The notes beneath the pieces are model-generated. The model was not told where the DNA came from and made no database searches. It worked only from the letters and a program-made list of their open reading frames with translations. Both the position numbers and the translations under genes were made by a program. This document shows positions 41,280 to 55,850 of a DNA stretch of 64,000 nt, piece after piece. The DNA is from Amia ocellicauda. Taxonomy: Eukaryota; Chordata; Actinopteri; Amiiformes; Amiidae. Numbering within the stretch: the first letter of the stretch is position 1; each line of letters starts with the position of its first letter. The DNA lies in assembly GCF_036373705.1 (NCBI RefSeq), contig NC_089852.1, positions 36,142,207 to 36,206,206 of the forward strand, written 5' to 3'.

Positions 41280-44200
41280 GGGCTCTCTTTGAAACTCGGA
41301 TGGTGAAATTGTTAGGATTTGTTTACTATTTAGATTATCTATCACAGTATGAGGGTCGGGTGGTCCAGTGTTTTCCCCATCATTATCACATGCACATCAC
41401 ATGCATATTTTATGTAGCTGATGTCATGTAAAGTATGGTGTAGTTGCCTGTCCCCCAAAACAAACCATTCAATTTATCTTCCCATTGCATTATTTTTACT
41501 TAAGTTTGTAATCTGTTGTAGTAGGTTGTAAATTCCAATATTTGTGTACATTTGATTTTCACAGAGCACCGAAACATGCTATAGGTGGAAGTCTCTATAA
41601 TGCATATTAATGTACAAGTTCAGCAGTGTGGTTGAGCATTTATCCCTATTTCACCCTTCTAGTTTTTTTGCACTTGAGACTTGGACACAAACTTGGTGCT
41701 TTTCAGAAGTTCAAACTGGATTTGATAAGCCATAGTTGTCAAAACACATTGCAGTACTTGCAATGCTGGCATTGGACATTGGAGAGAGATGTGAAGATTC
41801 AATGCTCTGGATTGATTATTTCCTTGTTTAGTGAGTGTCTGGGAGCAGTGTCACACTGTGTGGATCGGAGTCAAAGAATCCTAGGTTCTGGCCTGGCAGT
41901 GCACAAAGCAGCATCTCATTGGGAGAGTTGATTTTGAATGCATTGCAGGTTTTATATGAATCCTGGATTCTTAACCTGGACTGCGGTCTTCTCACACATT
42001 GTATTTCTTACTACTGCAAATACAATTATTCAGATTTAATTTGGTAATGTCTGAAAGTGCCAAAGTAGTGTTTTAATCTAAATGTAAATGATCCATTAAT
42101 AATTAATTATCATAAAAGGTACCTATATAAATGGTCTATTTTAAATGTTTTGTCTGTTGGCAATTTCACTTAATAAAATTATCAGGCTATTGACATTCTT
42201 TTTATACCATATTTTAATCATATTATGACTCTTCCTGTAGTCTAGAGTTCACTTTAATTTCACTCTATTGAGTTCCTGCCCGGATACTTCTGCAAGCTTG
42301 TTGTTTTTTTTGTTTTGTTTTTTTGAGAATTAGATAAAGTATTACTGGAATACATGCAAACTTCATGAAACTGCAGGAATATAACTGTTAAATGCTTTAT
42401 CTAAAATTATTTGCTATTCTAAATTAATCGCATATGTCTTCATAATTGCAATTGTCTTCCAGTTAACAGTCATTTTTATTTAAGGCCTGTGTTGACTTGA
42501 AAATTAATTACCCGGCCTAATGTTTTCACAGTGATTAATTGGAGTCAGTAAGCCTGGCATTTGGATAAAGTTCAAGACTCTGTCTGAATCTGAACCAACT
42601 ATTACAATGGTTTTAAATTATCAATTAAGTGATTTTATGTGTGTATGTATTTATTTTGAAGATTGGCAGATGCAACCAGGGTATGTTTGCACCATCACTC
42701 ATCGCTTTAATTACTCCAGTACCTCATTGATCAGTATGAGCTGTCAAGTGTCTTATTATTATTTTTATTTCTTGGCAGATGCCCTTATCCAGGGTGACTT
42801 ACAACATAAGTGCAAAAATACAGTTAAGTAAAAGTCTTTATCACAAGATTTTAGAGCAATCAAATTATTGTATGCTTGCATGAACACTCAGTTATGAGCA
42901 TTTCTACTCCTGAACTAACCCACCCTTCCCTCAAGGTGTAAGGGAGACCATGTCCAATGATGGCATCATAAACCTGGCAACTGGGCTTTTGCTCAAATTG
43001 AATGCATTAGAAATATTCAAATATAAAGCAATTGTTCAAAAGCGTGACCCCATGAAGATCAAATGGACGGAAAGCATGACCCATGAATAAAGACTGCCAT
43101 GTGCAGCAGTAAGTCTGACCTGTGGCAAATTTAGTCTGGCCTTCTGGTTTAACCTGTTGCAGCAACATACAGCACAGCAGTAAATTAGTGAAACTTAAAT
43201 TCGCTGATGGATCCATTTGCCTTTTTCTTTTTTTTCTTCATTACTTTGATTCCCTGTCTCACTAATAAAAACAAATGCAGGGACCAGTTCATCATTATAA
43301 CACTACATGCAAGTTCAACAAAACAATATTAATTACAGAGGTGTATGGCACATTTAATTCTCTAATTAAATTTGGTCTAAGTGATTCATAGGAGTAATCT
43401 TTTCCAGTCCAGTGGGCTTCACCATTCATCACTGCCCACCTAAAGTGCATTGAAGGAGCAGTTTATAGGATTTTCATTTTTACTGTTATTTCCTTTATTA
43501 CTGTTCTCAGGGATTCTCTTTTTTTTCTCTGTTAAATCCATGCTTAGGTGACTTTGCATGGCTCACTGACCATTCCAGTACTTTAGTAGTGCTCTGATTT
43601 GACCAGAAGTCAGTCAGCTTGGTATTCAGGTTAATATTTTGTTCCCTAAAATGGTTAGCATTGCATATAAGAATATAATGAGAAATGACAATTGTATAAA
43701 TTTACTAGGAAATGCAGAAAGTATGATGGAATGTTAATGGAAGATCACCTTCAAGCTAACGTCCCTGTATTAAGTATGCTACATATTCTTCAGCGTGCCT
43801 GTTTTTCAATCCATGGCTAATATTCAGTCAAATCCGTTTAATCTAACGCTTCTGCATATCAAAATCAGTTTTAATTTCCTGCCGTTTTATTCCCCCAACT
43901 ATTGTTTATTGAAAGATTGTAGTGCTTTGAAGTGGAACCTGTTTTAACAACGTGTAATGCCTTTCAAAATACAAGTGAAGATAAGGCTTTGTTTACTTTG
44001 ACTCGCCATGCTGATATTTTATTTCAGTTTTAACTTTGTAGTTACTTTTATTGTATCTCTGTCAGATATGCATGTGGAGTGTGCTCAAAGCTGGGTCTTA
44101 AAAATAAATGTTTGTCTGCAAATAGAACCGGCAGTTTTATTGAAAGGAGTATATGCAGTTTATTAATCATGACTTAAAAAATGACTTTAATCTGGAAAGC

Positions 44201-44929
44201 AGTGATACATTGCCTGTTTTTCTCTGTTAATTAACTCTGATAAAAGTAAAGTGAGGCACTCACATAATTAGTGTATTTAAATGTAAGTGACTTGTCTGCA
44301 AATTGCTTAATCATGGGAGACTTGAATAACCTCCAACAGTGAATTTATTATAGTCAAACTGCTTAGATTGCTTGAGGCCCTTCATTCTCATTTACCTTTA
44401 TACCAGCTGGGTCATAAGATGTCCAAGATTGTATCATTTTTCCTACAGGAAGTTACACTTGCAAAGAACGGAGGAATACAGCTTCACAGTGACCTGGCAG
44501 TGGGACCTGTAACAGTTAATAACAGACAGATACATGTATCCAAGTGTGCTCAATGCAGAGTGGGTATGGTATTTCCCATCAAGATGAACATTGAATTGCA
44601 GTTGCACTAATTACCATTTTGTTCCTTAAACATGTACATTGTTTTTAAGGTTCATAATGCTCTTTACCCACAATGTTTATCATGCACAATAGAAGGTCAT
44701 GTTTCACAATGGTCTAAAAACAACCTTAAACATATGACAAATGTGTTAAAGGACTGGATCTTGTTTTCTAATTTAAATACACGTTGCACACCCTGCTTTG
44801 ATCCTTGCATTTCACGTTATCAAGATTACAACGTTCAAAACAAAACCAAGTTGAGTCTATTTAGTATACATGTCAGCCACCTGTTGCACTTTGCTAGCAC
44901 TGCAATCGAGTCTTTTCTGCCTGTAGTGA
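41280..44929. other. Intergenic between CEP295 and SMCO4
   Basis: About 3.6 kb with no recognised gene. It contains one short fish-type repeat fragment at 42750-42830. Confidence 0.5.
42750..42830 (+). repeat. Short interspersed-repeat fragment
   Basis: The string CTTGGCAGATGCCCTTATCC followed by AGGGTGACTTACAA is a very common interspersed motif in fish genomes, possibly the conserved core of a V-type SINE. Only about 80 bp is recognisable here. The family assignment is from memory and tentative. Confidence 0.4.
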
Positions 44930-45196
44930 AGCAGGAAGCGTTTCATTGGGGCTGCGGCAGTGGGGGCGCTATGCCGCTCCTGGCCGCTAGTCGGCGCTGT
45001 TCCGGCCTCCCTCTCCCCGGGCTGAGACGGACGGCTCTGCTGCCACGTAATCCCGGAGAGCAGAGAGACAGGAGGCGGGCGGACACAGCCAAACTGTCAG
45101 CCATCGCGCAGGATTACGAGCAACAACCGCAAGAAAGAGACCAGCCGAGCCTGTTCCTCCCCATTGAACCAGTCGCCCGGCTCTGCCGCTGTGTAG
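44930..45196 (+). promoter_or_regulatory. SMCO4: CpG-rich SMCO4 promoter and noncoding first exon
   Basis: A local GC- and CpG-rich island (about 44930-45310) in an AT-rich setting. It has an inverted CCAAT (CATTGG) at about 44943 and a strong donor TAG|GTGAGT at 45197. The next gene on this strand is SMCO4, whose coding exon begins with an acceptor and 5' UTR, so this is the likely noncoding first exon. The open frame across it is not conserved in any way I recognise. Confidence 0.55.
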
Positions 45197-46394
45197 GTGA
45201 GTAAAGTGCGCGTTGTGCGAAAGCCAGGCTACTCCGCCGCGCAAGTAAGAAGTAGCACTACTTGCATTGCAGCCCGCGGTGCCGTGGGCTCGGGCTGAGC
45301 GCAATGTAAAGAGCTGTGCACGACATGCAACTTTGCAAAGTTGAGCAACAGAGGAAGAAAACACCACCTTTACCAGAAAATAGGAAAACGAGTCGCAATA
45401 CAACTGCGGGTGTAAGCGCCGTCTGTAGAGGCTGCTATGTTGCGCAAATGTCCCACAAACTATTTTGGGAAGGGGCTTTACAGTGTAAAATGCCAAATAA
45501 TTAGGAGCTGGCGTTATGTTTCCGTTTTTAAATAGACTTGCAAACTCAAGCAGGCTGCTCAACTGTGTTGGTGCCTGGAGAAGAAGACGGGGGTACAATG
45601 TGTCTTTGAACGGGAATGAGGTGTTTAACAGAGAAACAATCTCCCAATGTGATTACAGGAAACTTTACTAATGCACGGCACCCCGAAGTAATAAAGATAA
45701 ACCACCAGCACCACAAAACCCGCCCCGTGAGCAGGGCGTGTGCGCACGGGTGGCAGTGTGTCAGTCTAGGTCGTTTCCCAAAATGCTGCAATAACAGCCC
45801 TTTGGCTCATTTCCCAATCCCTGAGAATAGCTTTCCTTATTGCCACTGCTTCTACATCTACAGGTAATGTCCGCTATAATCAAACCCCTTCTCTTTTGCT
45901 GATATTTTAACCCTGCCCTAAGCTACACTAGAAGTTGATTCTTTATGGAAAGAGTTGTAATTCAAATAGGTCAGTTCAGTTCTCCTGCGCTTTCACTCTT
46001 TTAAATGCATCCATTCCCTTCATTTCCAAGCGGAGTGGCTGGTCTCAAGTGAACCTGAATGCTGTAGTGCTGTGTGTCATTGTTTCACAAGTGCACCTTG
46101 TGACTGGTTCACCATATGCTGTTTGAACAACTTAACCCCTTTGGCACAAAAGTTTTATGCCACTTAGACATTGAATTAACACAGATTGTTCATAACTATG
46201 TTTCTGCAATTTGTTGTATCTACTTAAAAAAAAAAAAAAAATCAGTTGCTGTTTACTAAAGAAACTAAACTACACATTCCTTAATCTAATCAATAGCAAA
46301 CGAAATCCAATGAAGAGTGTATTGGGGGCCTCTCACAAGACATTTACTTTTAATAGCTGAGTGCATTCAATGAGATTGTATCTTTTTTGCACAG

Positions 46395-46462
46395 AGGGAA
46401 TTGGCATCTTCAGAGACTGACTTTTGCCCAAAGAGCGTGAACTCACTGAGGTGCAGACGCTA
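46395..46462 (+). other. SMCO4: Candidate extra noncoding exon of SMCO4
   Basis: A 68-nt stretch bounded by a pyrimidine-rich acceptor (TTTTTTGCACAG) and a donor A|GTAAGT. Both fit consensus and the spacing suits a 5' UTR exon. There is no coding evidence; it is a prediction from splice sites only. Confidence 0.25.
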
Positions 46463-49400
46463 GTAAGTACATTATTTTCAGATAAATAAAATGCAGTGCT
46501 GTCTTCCAAAGTTATGTCCACATAAACTTTTTTTATAGTAGAGTATAATCACTCTATTGCATTCATTGTCACATGATATTTTGGCTTTAAATAATTTTTT
46601 TTAAATTAATGTTTTAGGTTTGTTCTTCCAGTAGTCTGCTGTCCAGAAAACTATATTGGACAGTGCTGTCATGTTACACAAGACTGATTTAAAGAATGTA
46701 AAGTATTTCAAAGGGTGATGACAGGCCTGTATATCATTAAGTTATGAAGGCATGCTGGAAATTAGATTCGCAAGTGTTAGGTTCATAATGGTTCAGAAGT
46801 ACAATACTCTTAACCATTTAAACAGATTCTAATAAAATCTGAGATCCTGATAACTTTTGCTATGGATTGTTACCTAAATCGGCACAATAAAGTAGATAAT
46901 CAATGCATTTCATAGGAGCTGCAGCCTAAGAAACCAGATGTACTTCCACTAAATGACTTTCAGTGTACTTGACTTCTAGTGGGGACAATATTTAGGGTAA
47001 ATCTGTCCATTGTGCATCATGCAAGACACCTTAAACCAGAGGGAAGCACATTAAAATAAGTGAGATTTAAATTACTTTTCCATTAAAGTTATTGGCTTCA
47101 CAGTTGCTGAAAGCTAATGCATCATGATGAATGACTAAATTTGATGATTTAAACATTAAGCCAGCCTAGGCTAAAATAAACACTGACAAAAAAATAAATT
47201 AGACTGAATAAGAAATAACATGCAATAGATGAATTCAAACTGATTTTCTTAGAGAAAGCTCCGAGATCCATTAGTTCTTACCTGTCATGACCTCATGAAG
47301 TTGCATATAACCATTGACAGTGTAATGTAGGGGACACTGTACACGTGTTGTGCCAATGTGCCAGTTTAGACTTGCAAATTCAGTGTAACAGAACAACTAA
47401 TACAACCTGTATATTCAACAAAGCTTTGCATAGCTAAGTGTCTTATTAAGAGTAAGGTGAGAGAGAGAATTATTCTTTGATTCAAATAGGAAAAGGAAAA
47501 AGGGTTTCCAATAGTAGGACTGGAGTTGGGAAGCATTGATCTCAAAGCAGCAAACGTAAAAAAGATTGTTTATTTTGTGAAAATATTGTATTGACCGGGG
47601 GAATCATATGGAGATTGATGGGTTCACTTGCTTAATCAAACAAACCAGTCAAAATCACAATAAAGCAATTACTTTTGACCTTGGAAAAGCATGTGTTGTG
47701 GTGGCTCCAGGAAGAATGATACAAATAGTCCTGGTTCAAACCTTATAGGTGACATCAAGTGTCTTAGCTGACTGAAGAAATGCTGCAACTTAGACTAGCC
47801 TTCGAGAGAGATTGGTGAAAGGCTGAATGTGATTGCCTGGAGATGGTGTGAAAGAGTTTAAAATAAATTATACAGCAGACTGGCATGATCTGACAGCCAT
47901 GAGATATGAAGGGGAGAAGTGTTATTTGTCAGGAAAGGACTTGGAACTTGTCATCATTACCTTCCTTGTTACTGGTGTCAAAAAAGCTGTGTTGCACATC
48001 TGTACTGAATATAATGTGTGGCATTAATGTGATTTGCAGAACTTTCATTCTTAATAAGCCTTGGCACCTCAGGCATAGCGATACACAGCTTCTCATGTGC
48101 TTGAATCCATTATTCAGGGAAGTTTGAACCCAGCTGACCAAATGGATATCATAAGGCACAAAGGTTTGTGTCAGACCAGGCCAGGTCAGTAGTGGACACT
48201 TGTAGGGCAGTGACTCGATGGTCACATGGTACTGTGTTTGATGTTCATTAAAATAAATTAAAAGGTGAGGAGGTTATTTTGTACATGTCTGTCTTAAAAG
48301 AATTAAAAGCTGTCAACACAGGAACACATTAAGTCACTTATTCCTTTTAAATTACAGTTAGTGCAGTTCCCTGTTGAGCTTGGTGCTTGTGCTAATGGTG
48401 ACCTTTAACAGTACATATCATATTTATGACAGTCCCCATGCAAGCCTTGAACTTGTACTGACACTGATTGTAACCTTTCTCAGTGAGGCGCTAACCCTCT
48501 CGTTGATACGGCAAAGTGCATGCCTATCTATCCCCCTACCTCAGAAGTAATGCCTTTGAAGGCAAATGCACCCATTATGCTGAAGTCAAGGAATTGTGTG
48601 CTCTGGGAGAGATTACCTTTCATTTGTATCAGATTTAACCTCAGCCTCTTGAAGCATCAACAAGAGGTATTGCACTGGGCTAAAGTACTTTTGTCCAGTG
48701 CACACTGCAGGGTTTTATGTAATTTAGTTTATTAAAATAAGCATCTAATGATCCTTCACATGTTCAAGGGTTATGTAGCTGAACTAATGTTTATTGTAAT
48801 TACATATAATTATCTCAAAGCCCATTTTGAAAATGGTGTGCAGCAGTGACCTCTTGGTACCAGGGGATGTCTCAATGACTGCATTTAACTTTCAGAAATT
48901 AGAACTGTGTAATGCTCATTAGTGGCAATGCAGGCCATACCTGTCTGAGTGAATGTCTGAATCATTATCTAGGTCATTCTGTTCTTCTCCTAGCCTCTGA
49001 TTGCCTGAAACTGGTGGCAGTGGATGTTTCAGTCATCCCAGTGTTTTTGCAAGGATATCACCGTGTGCCATGTTGGATGGCGGGGCTGGCCAGGGAAGTA
49101 GCACAATGTTCTGATGTAGTTGGTGCCGTAATCATCCTCAGAGCAGAGTGGGTAATGCAAGATGTGTATAGCTTCATCATGTTTGAAAAAAGGATTCTCA
49201 GCCCCAGTTAAAACACCACCTCCACACGTGCCCGGTCTCTGGTTAGCCCAAGACACTTAGCCTTGTCTGTCTATTGGTAATGCTGTTGCAGAGTTGCACT
49301 AATTGAATTATAGGGAAATTATCTTGATCCAACTAGATACGTTCATAGTCAAGGGCTGAGGATTTCTGCACCTCCACTGTTTCCTCTGGAGATAGCAGTT

Positions 49401-52400
49401 GCCTCATGGGACTGTCTTGTAAATCAATAAAAAATTTAACTTAAGAGCTGCTTGTTTGCTTGTCGAGTGGTGTGAAAGTCATTTGATTACATTATTATTT
49501 TTTTCTTCCCTGTGAAGATGGTAAAATATCAGTTAGGGGATTCTCACGAAGTGCAAAGGAATTAAAGAAACCAACGCACCTGGTGTGAAAGGAAACTTCT
49601 TCACATGCTCAATATCTTCAGGTTGAGTTTATTGGTCCAAATCGAGTGCTAAAGTCTTTTAATTAAAAACGTAATTTTCAGTTGATTGCAAAAAACCTGA
49701 CCGCTAATTCCCAAAAACAAAAAACAAAACAGTGCATAAACTCTCGCTCTCGATTACTCTGCCATGAAATTCTGTGATGCTCTGTCTGTTTACATTACAA
49801 GTCTGTATCTTTTTAATGTGTGATAAAATAATTAAAAATCACATGCAGGCTCTTATAACTTTTACATTTGTCTACAAAATTATAAATTTGCCTTTGTGTC
49901 TAATAGTGGGCAAGAACAACAAAATGCTAAACCACTTTCTCTTGCATCGATTTGCTTTAGTTCTTTGCTGCTTTCTGTCGGTTTTGCACTCTGGATATGA
50001 TCAGCTGAGTTCAAAACATCTGTCTGCATCCATTTGTCTATGAATTGAAGTAGTAAAGTAACAGCAAGGAAAGTTAAGAATTGCTAGCATGGTAAACACT
50101 ATAGAGTTCTTATATTTCTACCTACAGTGATATTCAGTTTGATATTGTAAACATGTGCTTCAATCTTGCTGAGTTACATTTTTATTCTGTTTTGCTTTGT
50201 TCTACTTTAGTTTATCTTTTAAATGTTACTTCGTTTTAAAAATGTATCGATATGTTTTCATAAGTCATCTGTCATTTAAATTGTATTACTAATTAATCTC
50301 AGTTTCCTTTATTTTGACAAGCTCTTCCTAACTGTACAGTCAGATCACATGACAAACTGTTCAGACCTCAGGTCTATAGGGCGTCTATTTGTTCCATTTT
50401 AGATTTATTTTCCAAATGCATATTACAGTGTTAACTCCTTGCATATCATCACATAATTGCCTAACTACATTGTGTAGAAAAGTCTTATTGTAGATTAATC
50501 AGAATTGTTCTTTCTCTGTTCGCCAGTGTGTCTGTGGTATGTATAGGTTTAATCTCTGGTTTATAAAAATAACTGAATGAGGAGCAAAGTTGCTTTTTGC
50601 AGGTTTTAGATTTAATATAGAAAATTATATTTAAAAAAAACACCCAGAAGTAGTTGTCTGAATGAATTGCTACACTGGGGTTAATATTTAGAGAGTTATT
50701 CCATGGTTGTGTTCTGAAAGTACATTATTGAGCAGAGAACAACTCTCCATTCAGTGTGAATGATCAAATCTCCAGTGAAGGGCTTATTCTTGCCATCAAT
50801 TACTTTCCTTTAGTCCTGTACCTTAATGCTGAATAAAAGGCTTTCTGGTATGGTGCATTGGAGGACATAATCAGCCAGTCTTGACTTCTTTGTACAATGG
50901 ATTCCTAAGTTGCTGATGTTTTTGCATTCAGAAAACAGGGCTCTGCACACACCATTTTACCAGAAAAGCATCCCAAACAGATGCACTTTGGTCCGTTATC
51001 ATCATCAAATCTCTTGGCATAGGAATGATGCAGCCAGACAAAATGCAGCTTGAGTGTAACTGGAACAAGCATGTATAACATGTTCTGTAATTGTATGTCA
51101 CAGTGGAGAAAGTAATGTCCTGAGCAGATTTTTTTTTTTTTTTTTTTTTTTGTCGGCCTAGTTTTTTTCCATCTCGGTCCATCTCCATCTATAATTTAAG
51201 ATTTTTTTTAATGTTAGCAATGTGCTTTTGTACATTTATACTAGACTCTCAGGCTTTACTGTGGCTTTTGTAAACCCATTCAGCGTGATGCTTTTCTTTC
51301 CCATTTGTCTGTAATGGGGACTGGTTTTGCTGAAGTTAAATAGACTTATGAAAAAATTGAAATGCTCTAAAATCTCTCGGATCATGTCTAAAATGACAGT
51401 AAAAGGCATGATAAATTGTATTGCACTTTTGACTTTAAACCATCTTAAAACGAAAGTAAACATTTCAATTCTAATGTAGCTTTTTAAGCATCCATACACT
51501 GCAGCAATATTCTGCACAGTGAATTCCTAGGGACTTGCAATAACTTGCAATTTTTTTGATCTAACGTATTAAATGTATGCAATAATTAGACTGAGTACAT
51601 TAACTTTGAAATATGGATTTTTTCTTTCTTTACGTTATTAGAGCTTGTACACTCATAAGGATACCTGAAATCAGTGTACCAGTGGTTTGAAAGCCACTGC
51701 GGTGAAGACCCTTTTCAGATATAAAAATTAAGCTTTTTAAGTAAAGCTTGATGCGTTTCAGACCATTGCTATAGACTGTTGTTTGGCTGCTCCAAAGTGA
51801 CCATTTACTCTGTAGAGTGATTGGAATATGATCTTGAATTGAGAGAGAGAATGCCCTTTGCATATTGTTTAAATATAATGAATACAAGTATACTAATCAT
51901 ACACACGGTACAATTGGCACTGATTTGAACACTGACACAAAGTTGTTGTTTTTTTAAACTTTTGAAAAGCATGTTGTAGTGCTTCAGGTTGACACGCAAC
52001 CTTGATGTCTTTTTCATTAGGTGAGAAAATGTTTAATGACTTCTAATGCCATTTTACTTGCATTCATTTGTTTTATTTTATTAAGTTTGCATTCCTCTAG
52101 GCAGCCCATTGTACAGTTGCCATAGCTACCAGTGTCATCGGTTTGTGGTCCCAGAAAATCCACCATTGATTTATCCCTGAGATTAAAATAAACGAGCTCT
52201 GTAGATTCCACAGTGAGAAACCCCTATATAACGAGAGCTGTTCTGCACTGTACAATCTGCATGTAGTTATGACTTGAAGAGCGAATAGGCCTACCTCACT
52301 GTGTTGCTCAGCTATTTAAGGTAGTTTATATTTTTATTTTCCTTGCCCACATCTTGGTGAATTGTTTATAGTAAAAAGCGTCTCATATAATCACTTTCTA

Positions 52401-53544
52401 GATGTCGGCTAGCATTTGTGTAAGGCATTTGATTTCGTTTTTTGGTTCTTGTACAGAAACCAACTAGCCTACATTTTTATGCTAGTTGAAGCTCATTTAG
52501 TCTGGAGAAAGTATTAAAAATGGGAACATTAGAAGAAATGTGTCCCTTCTAATGTAGAGGCCAGCAAACTACCGTACAGTGTATTTCGTAACATCAAAAA
52601 ATCTTGGAGAAAGTAGTCATTTAGGGAGAGAAATTAAAATGTACTAGTCATGTACACCTAGCTATCCCCCTTTAAATATAATTTTCACAGCTTTTTGGAG
52701 CCGTTTCACAATTTGAAGTAATGCTCATGACCAAGTCAGTGCCGATCAGCCGGTCTGGTCCAGTGAAGCTGTTCTGTCCTGCTGTGCAGAAATGGAAGTT
52801 CCTGTGTGGTGGATCTGTACAAATGTATTTACTCGAAATGGGATGCGAGTTTGTTTCCAGCCAAGGTGGGGCATTGGAACTTGCTGTAATGCTGCCACCG
52901 AGTTGCCGAAATCACTGGGCGATCACTCGGCGTAATATGATTTGATGTTATGTTATTGTCTTCAGAATAGAATTGTTGCCGAGTTTTGTGTTTTGTTTGG
53001 GCTTGTGTGAAAATGCACTGTGCAAGTAAACCACTGTAGCATTTAGGAAATTTAAAACCACAAGTCCGATGCATCTTCGTATTTTATTACTACTTTCAAT
53101 TTCATGAAGTGTGATCCAGAGCACCGTTTGTTTTACATAAAATGAGCTACATCTAGACAACAAGATTGATCAATGTACATTAGGAGTCATTTGAAAATGT
53201 ACGGACACTATAGATATTTGAAATATCGTTTGTCTATTGGCTGAAAAAACAATCCTTTCATGTATAACAGCAGTTTTCTCGCAGCATGTTGTTGTTCCAC
53301 AGGTTATTGCAAAATCCAGTGAGTTAATTCTGGTGTATTTTTTGGCTGTAGAATTTCAAACTCATGGCCTCAAAACATTCTTGCGACTACATAACCAATA
53401 GGGCAGTCGTTGTGAAATTGTGTGTCTGAGGGACATCTTAACATTTGTTTTGCACTTTTATAGACGGACATCCTATAATTACCCAGTTTTGGTCATGTGT
53501 ATTGTTTTCTGCTCAGATCAGTTATGGATCATAACTCTCAACAG

Positions 53545-53581
<37 letters not shown>

Positions 53582-54178
53582 ATTTGTATTAGTGTGTTTG
53601 GACTCATGCTGTGCTTGTTTGTTCTTCACATAAAAATGCATCTGGCTAGAGTGGAGCCTTGTGTGTGTGTGACTGTTTGCATATTTCAAGTTTTTGTTGG
53701 TTTTGTTCGTTGTCTGTCTTAACATCGCATGATTTAAATCAATTCCGTAGACTAAGTGGTTTGTAAAAGGAAAAAAAAAAATCTCTCACTTTTAGTAAAC
53801 ATTTAAGGTCATTCCTTTTAACTTGTCTGGAACTTTGTACCAATCTATTCCACTCTTTATTAAATTCCCATTTTTCTCATCAGACTGCTAGTTTAAGAAA
53901 TTATTCATAGCAGCTGTGTGTTCTGGTTCATAATGAAATTGCCTGGTCTTTTGATTGTTAATGCAATGTTCTGTTTGGAAGAAGTATATGGGATTTACAT
54001 TACTAGATATTTGGCAAAAAAAAAAAAAATAGAATCTGTCCTAGTCATTTGAAGCTGAATCATACAGTTTAGGCATTTAGATCAGTTTACCCTCTGGGTG
54101 GAAAGAAATGTAATCAAGAAAAAAGTTAATTTGCTAGTCTATGCACGACTGAGAATTTATAGATGTATATACAATATA

Positions 54179-55399
54179 CACTCACCAAAAGGATTATTAG
54201 GAACACCTGTTCAATTTCTCATTAATGCAATTATCTAACCAACCAATCACATGGCAGTTGCTTCAATGCATTTAGGGGTGTGGTCCTGGTCAAGACAATC
54301 TCCTGAACTCCAAACTGAATGTCTGAATGGGAAAGAAAGGTGATTTAAGCAATTTTGAGCATGGCATGGTTGTTGGTGCCAGACGGGCCGGTCTGAGTAT
54401 TTCACAATCTGCTCAGTTACTGGGATTTTCACACACAACCATTTCTAGGGTTTACAAAGAATGGTGTGAAAAGGGAAAAACATCCAGTATGCGGCAGTCC
54501 TGTGGGCGAAAATGCCTTGTTGATGCTAGAGGTCAGAGGAGAATGGGCCGACTGATTCAAGCTGATAGAAGAGCAACTTTGACTGAAATAACCACTCGTT
54601 ACAACCGAGGTATGCAGCAAAGCATTTGTGAAGCCACAACACGTACAACCTTGAGGCGGATGTGCTACAACAGCAGAAGACACCACCGGGTACCACTCAT
54701 CTCCACTACAAATAGGAAAAAGAGGCTACAATTTGCACAAGCTCACCAAAATTGGACAGTTGAAGACTGGAAAAATGTTGCCTGGTCTGATGAGTCTCGA
54801 TTTCTGTTGAGACATTCAGATGGTAGAGTCAGAATTTGGCGTAAACAGAATGAGAACATGGATCCATCATGTCTTGTTACCACTGTGCGTGCTGGTGGTG
54901 GTGGTGTAATGGTGTGGGGGATGTTTTCTTGGCACACTTTAGGCCCCTTAGTGCCAATTGGGCATCGTTTAAATGCCACGGCCTACCTGAGCATTGTTTC
55001 TGACCATGTCCATCCCTTTATGACCACCATGTACCCATCCTCTGATGGCTACTTCCAGCAGGATAATGCACCATGTCACAAAGGTTGAATAATTTCAAAT
55101 TGGTTTCTTGAACATGACAATGAGTTCACTGTACTAAACTGGCCCCCACAGTCACCAGATCTCAACCCAATAGAGCATCTTTGGGATGTGGTGGAACGGG
55201 AGCTTCGTGCCCTGGATGTGCATCCCACAAATCTCCATCAACTGCAAGATGCTATCCTATCAATATGGGCCAACATTTCTAAAAAATGCTTTCAGCACCT
55301 TGTTGAATCAATGCCACGTAGAATTAAGGCAGTTCTGAAGGCGAAAGGGGGTCAAACACAGTATTAGTATGGTGTTCCTAATAATCCTTTAGGTGAGTG
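54179..55399 (+). mobile_element. DD36E Tc1/mariner (Incomer-type) element, copy 2
   Basis: 1,221 bp, flanked by TA (54177-54178, 55400-55401), with the same inverted ends as copy 1 (one mismatch in the left TIR). The 33-bp length difference from copy 1 is fully explained by the internal deletion in copy 1. Located in the SMCO4 intron. Confidence 0.93.
54327..55367 (+). pseudogene. DD36E transposase with premature stop
   Basis: Reads as the copy-1 transposase and retains the 11 residues (DRRATLTEITT) that copy 1 lacks. A cluster of substitutions just after the second catalytic aspartate motif (DNAPCHKG) creates TGA at 55086-55088. The frame is open again to the normal stop at 55365-55367, so only this lesion removes the glutamate-bearing C-terminal third. 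Confidence 0.88.
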
Positions 55400-55850
55400 T
55401 ATAGGCTATATGTTTTGGGGAGAAAAATGAAGGAAATGAAAAGGCATGTCGGTGGATATTTGATTTCATCTTCGCGGAAGAATAAGGTCAAGAAAAAGCA
55501 TGCAGTAGCAGTGGCCACTGAGTCAGAGCGGAGTTACCATGCACATGATACTGCTTTCTGCTGCCTTGGATCACAATACTTGGATCAGACTTCTGCACCC
55601 AGATTTCCCTGCCGACAACCTGTTTTATAATAGTTTAGAGTTTCTGAGAGCCGAGGACAAACCAGGCTGACCTTTCTATGTGTTTGCCTAGAAAGCATTT
55701 CACTAACACCTTCTTCTCTATTTCATTATTTCTGTTCATTTTATGTAGACTTATGTGTTTTACCAACTGTTTGATTTGTGTTGGTATATGTGCATGTTTA
55801 AATTCTCAAGAACAACCGATTTTCTCCAGGGGGAAACAATTGGATATATA

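Noticed and set aside
44632-45204. 190-codon ORF across the SMCO4 promoter
   Set aside because: It combines AT-rich flank and CpG-island sequence, shows no family resemblance and ends at a splice donor. It is better explained as promoter plus noncoding exon.
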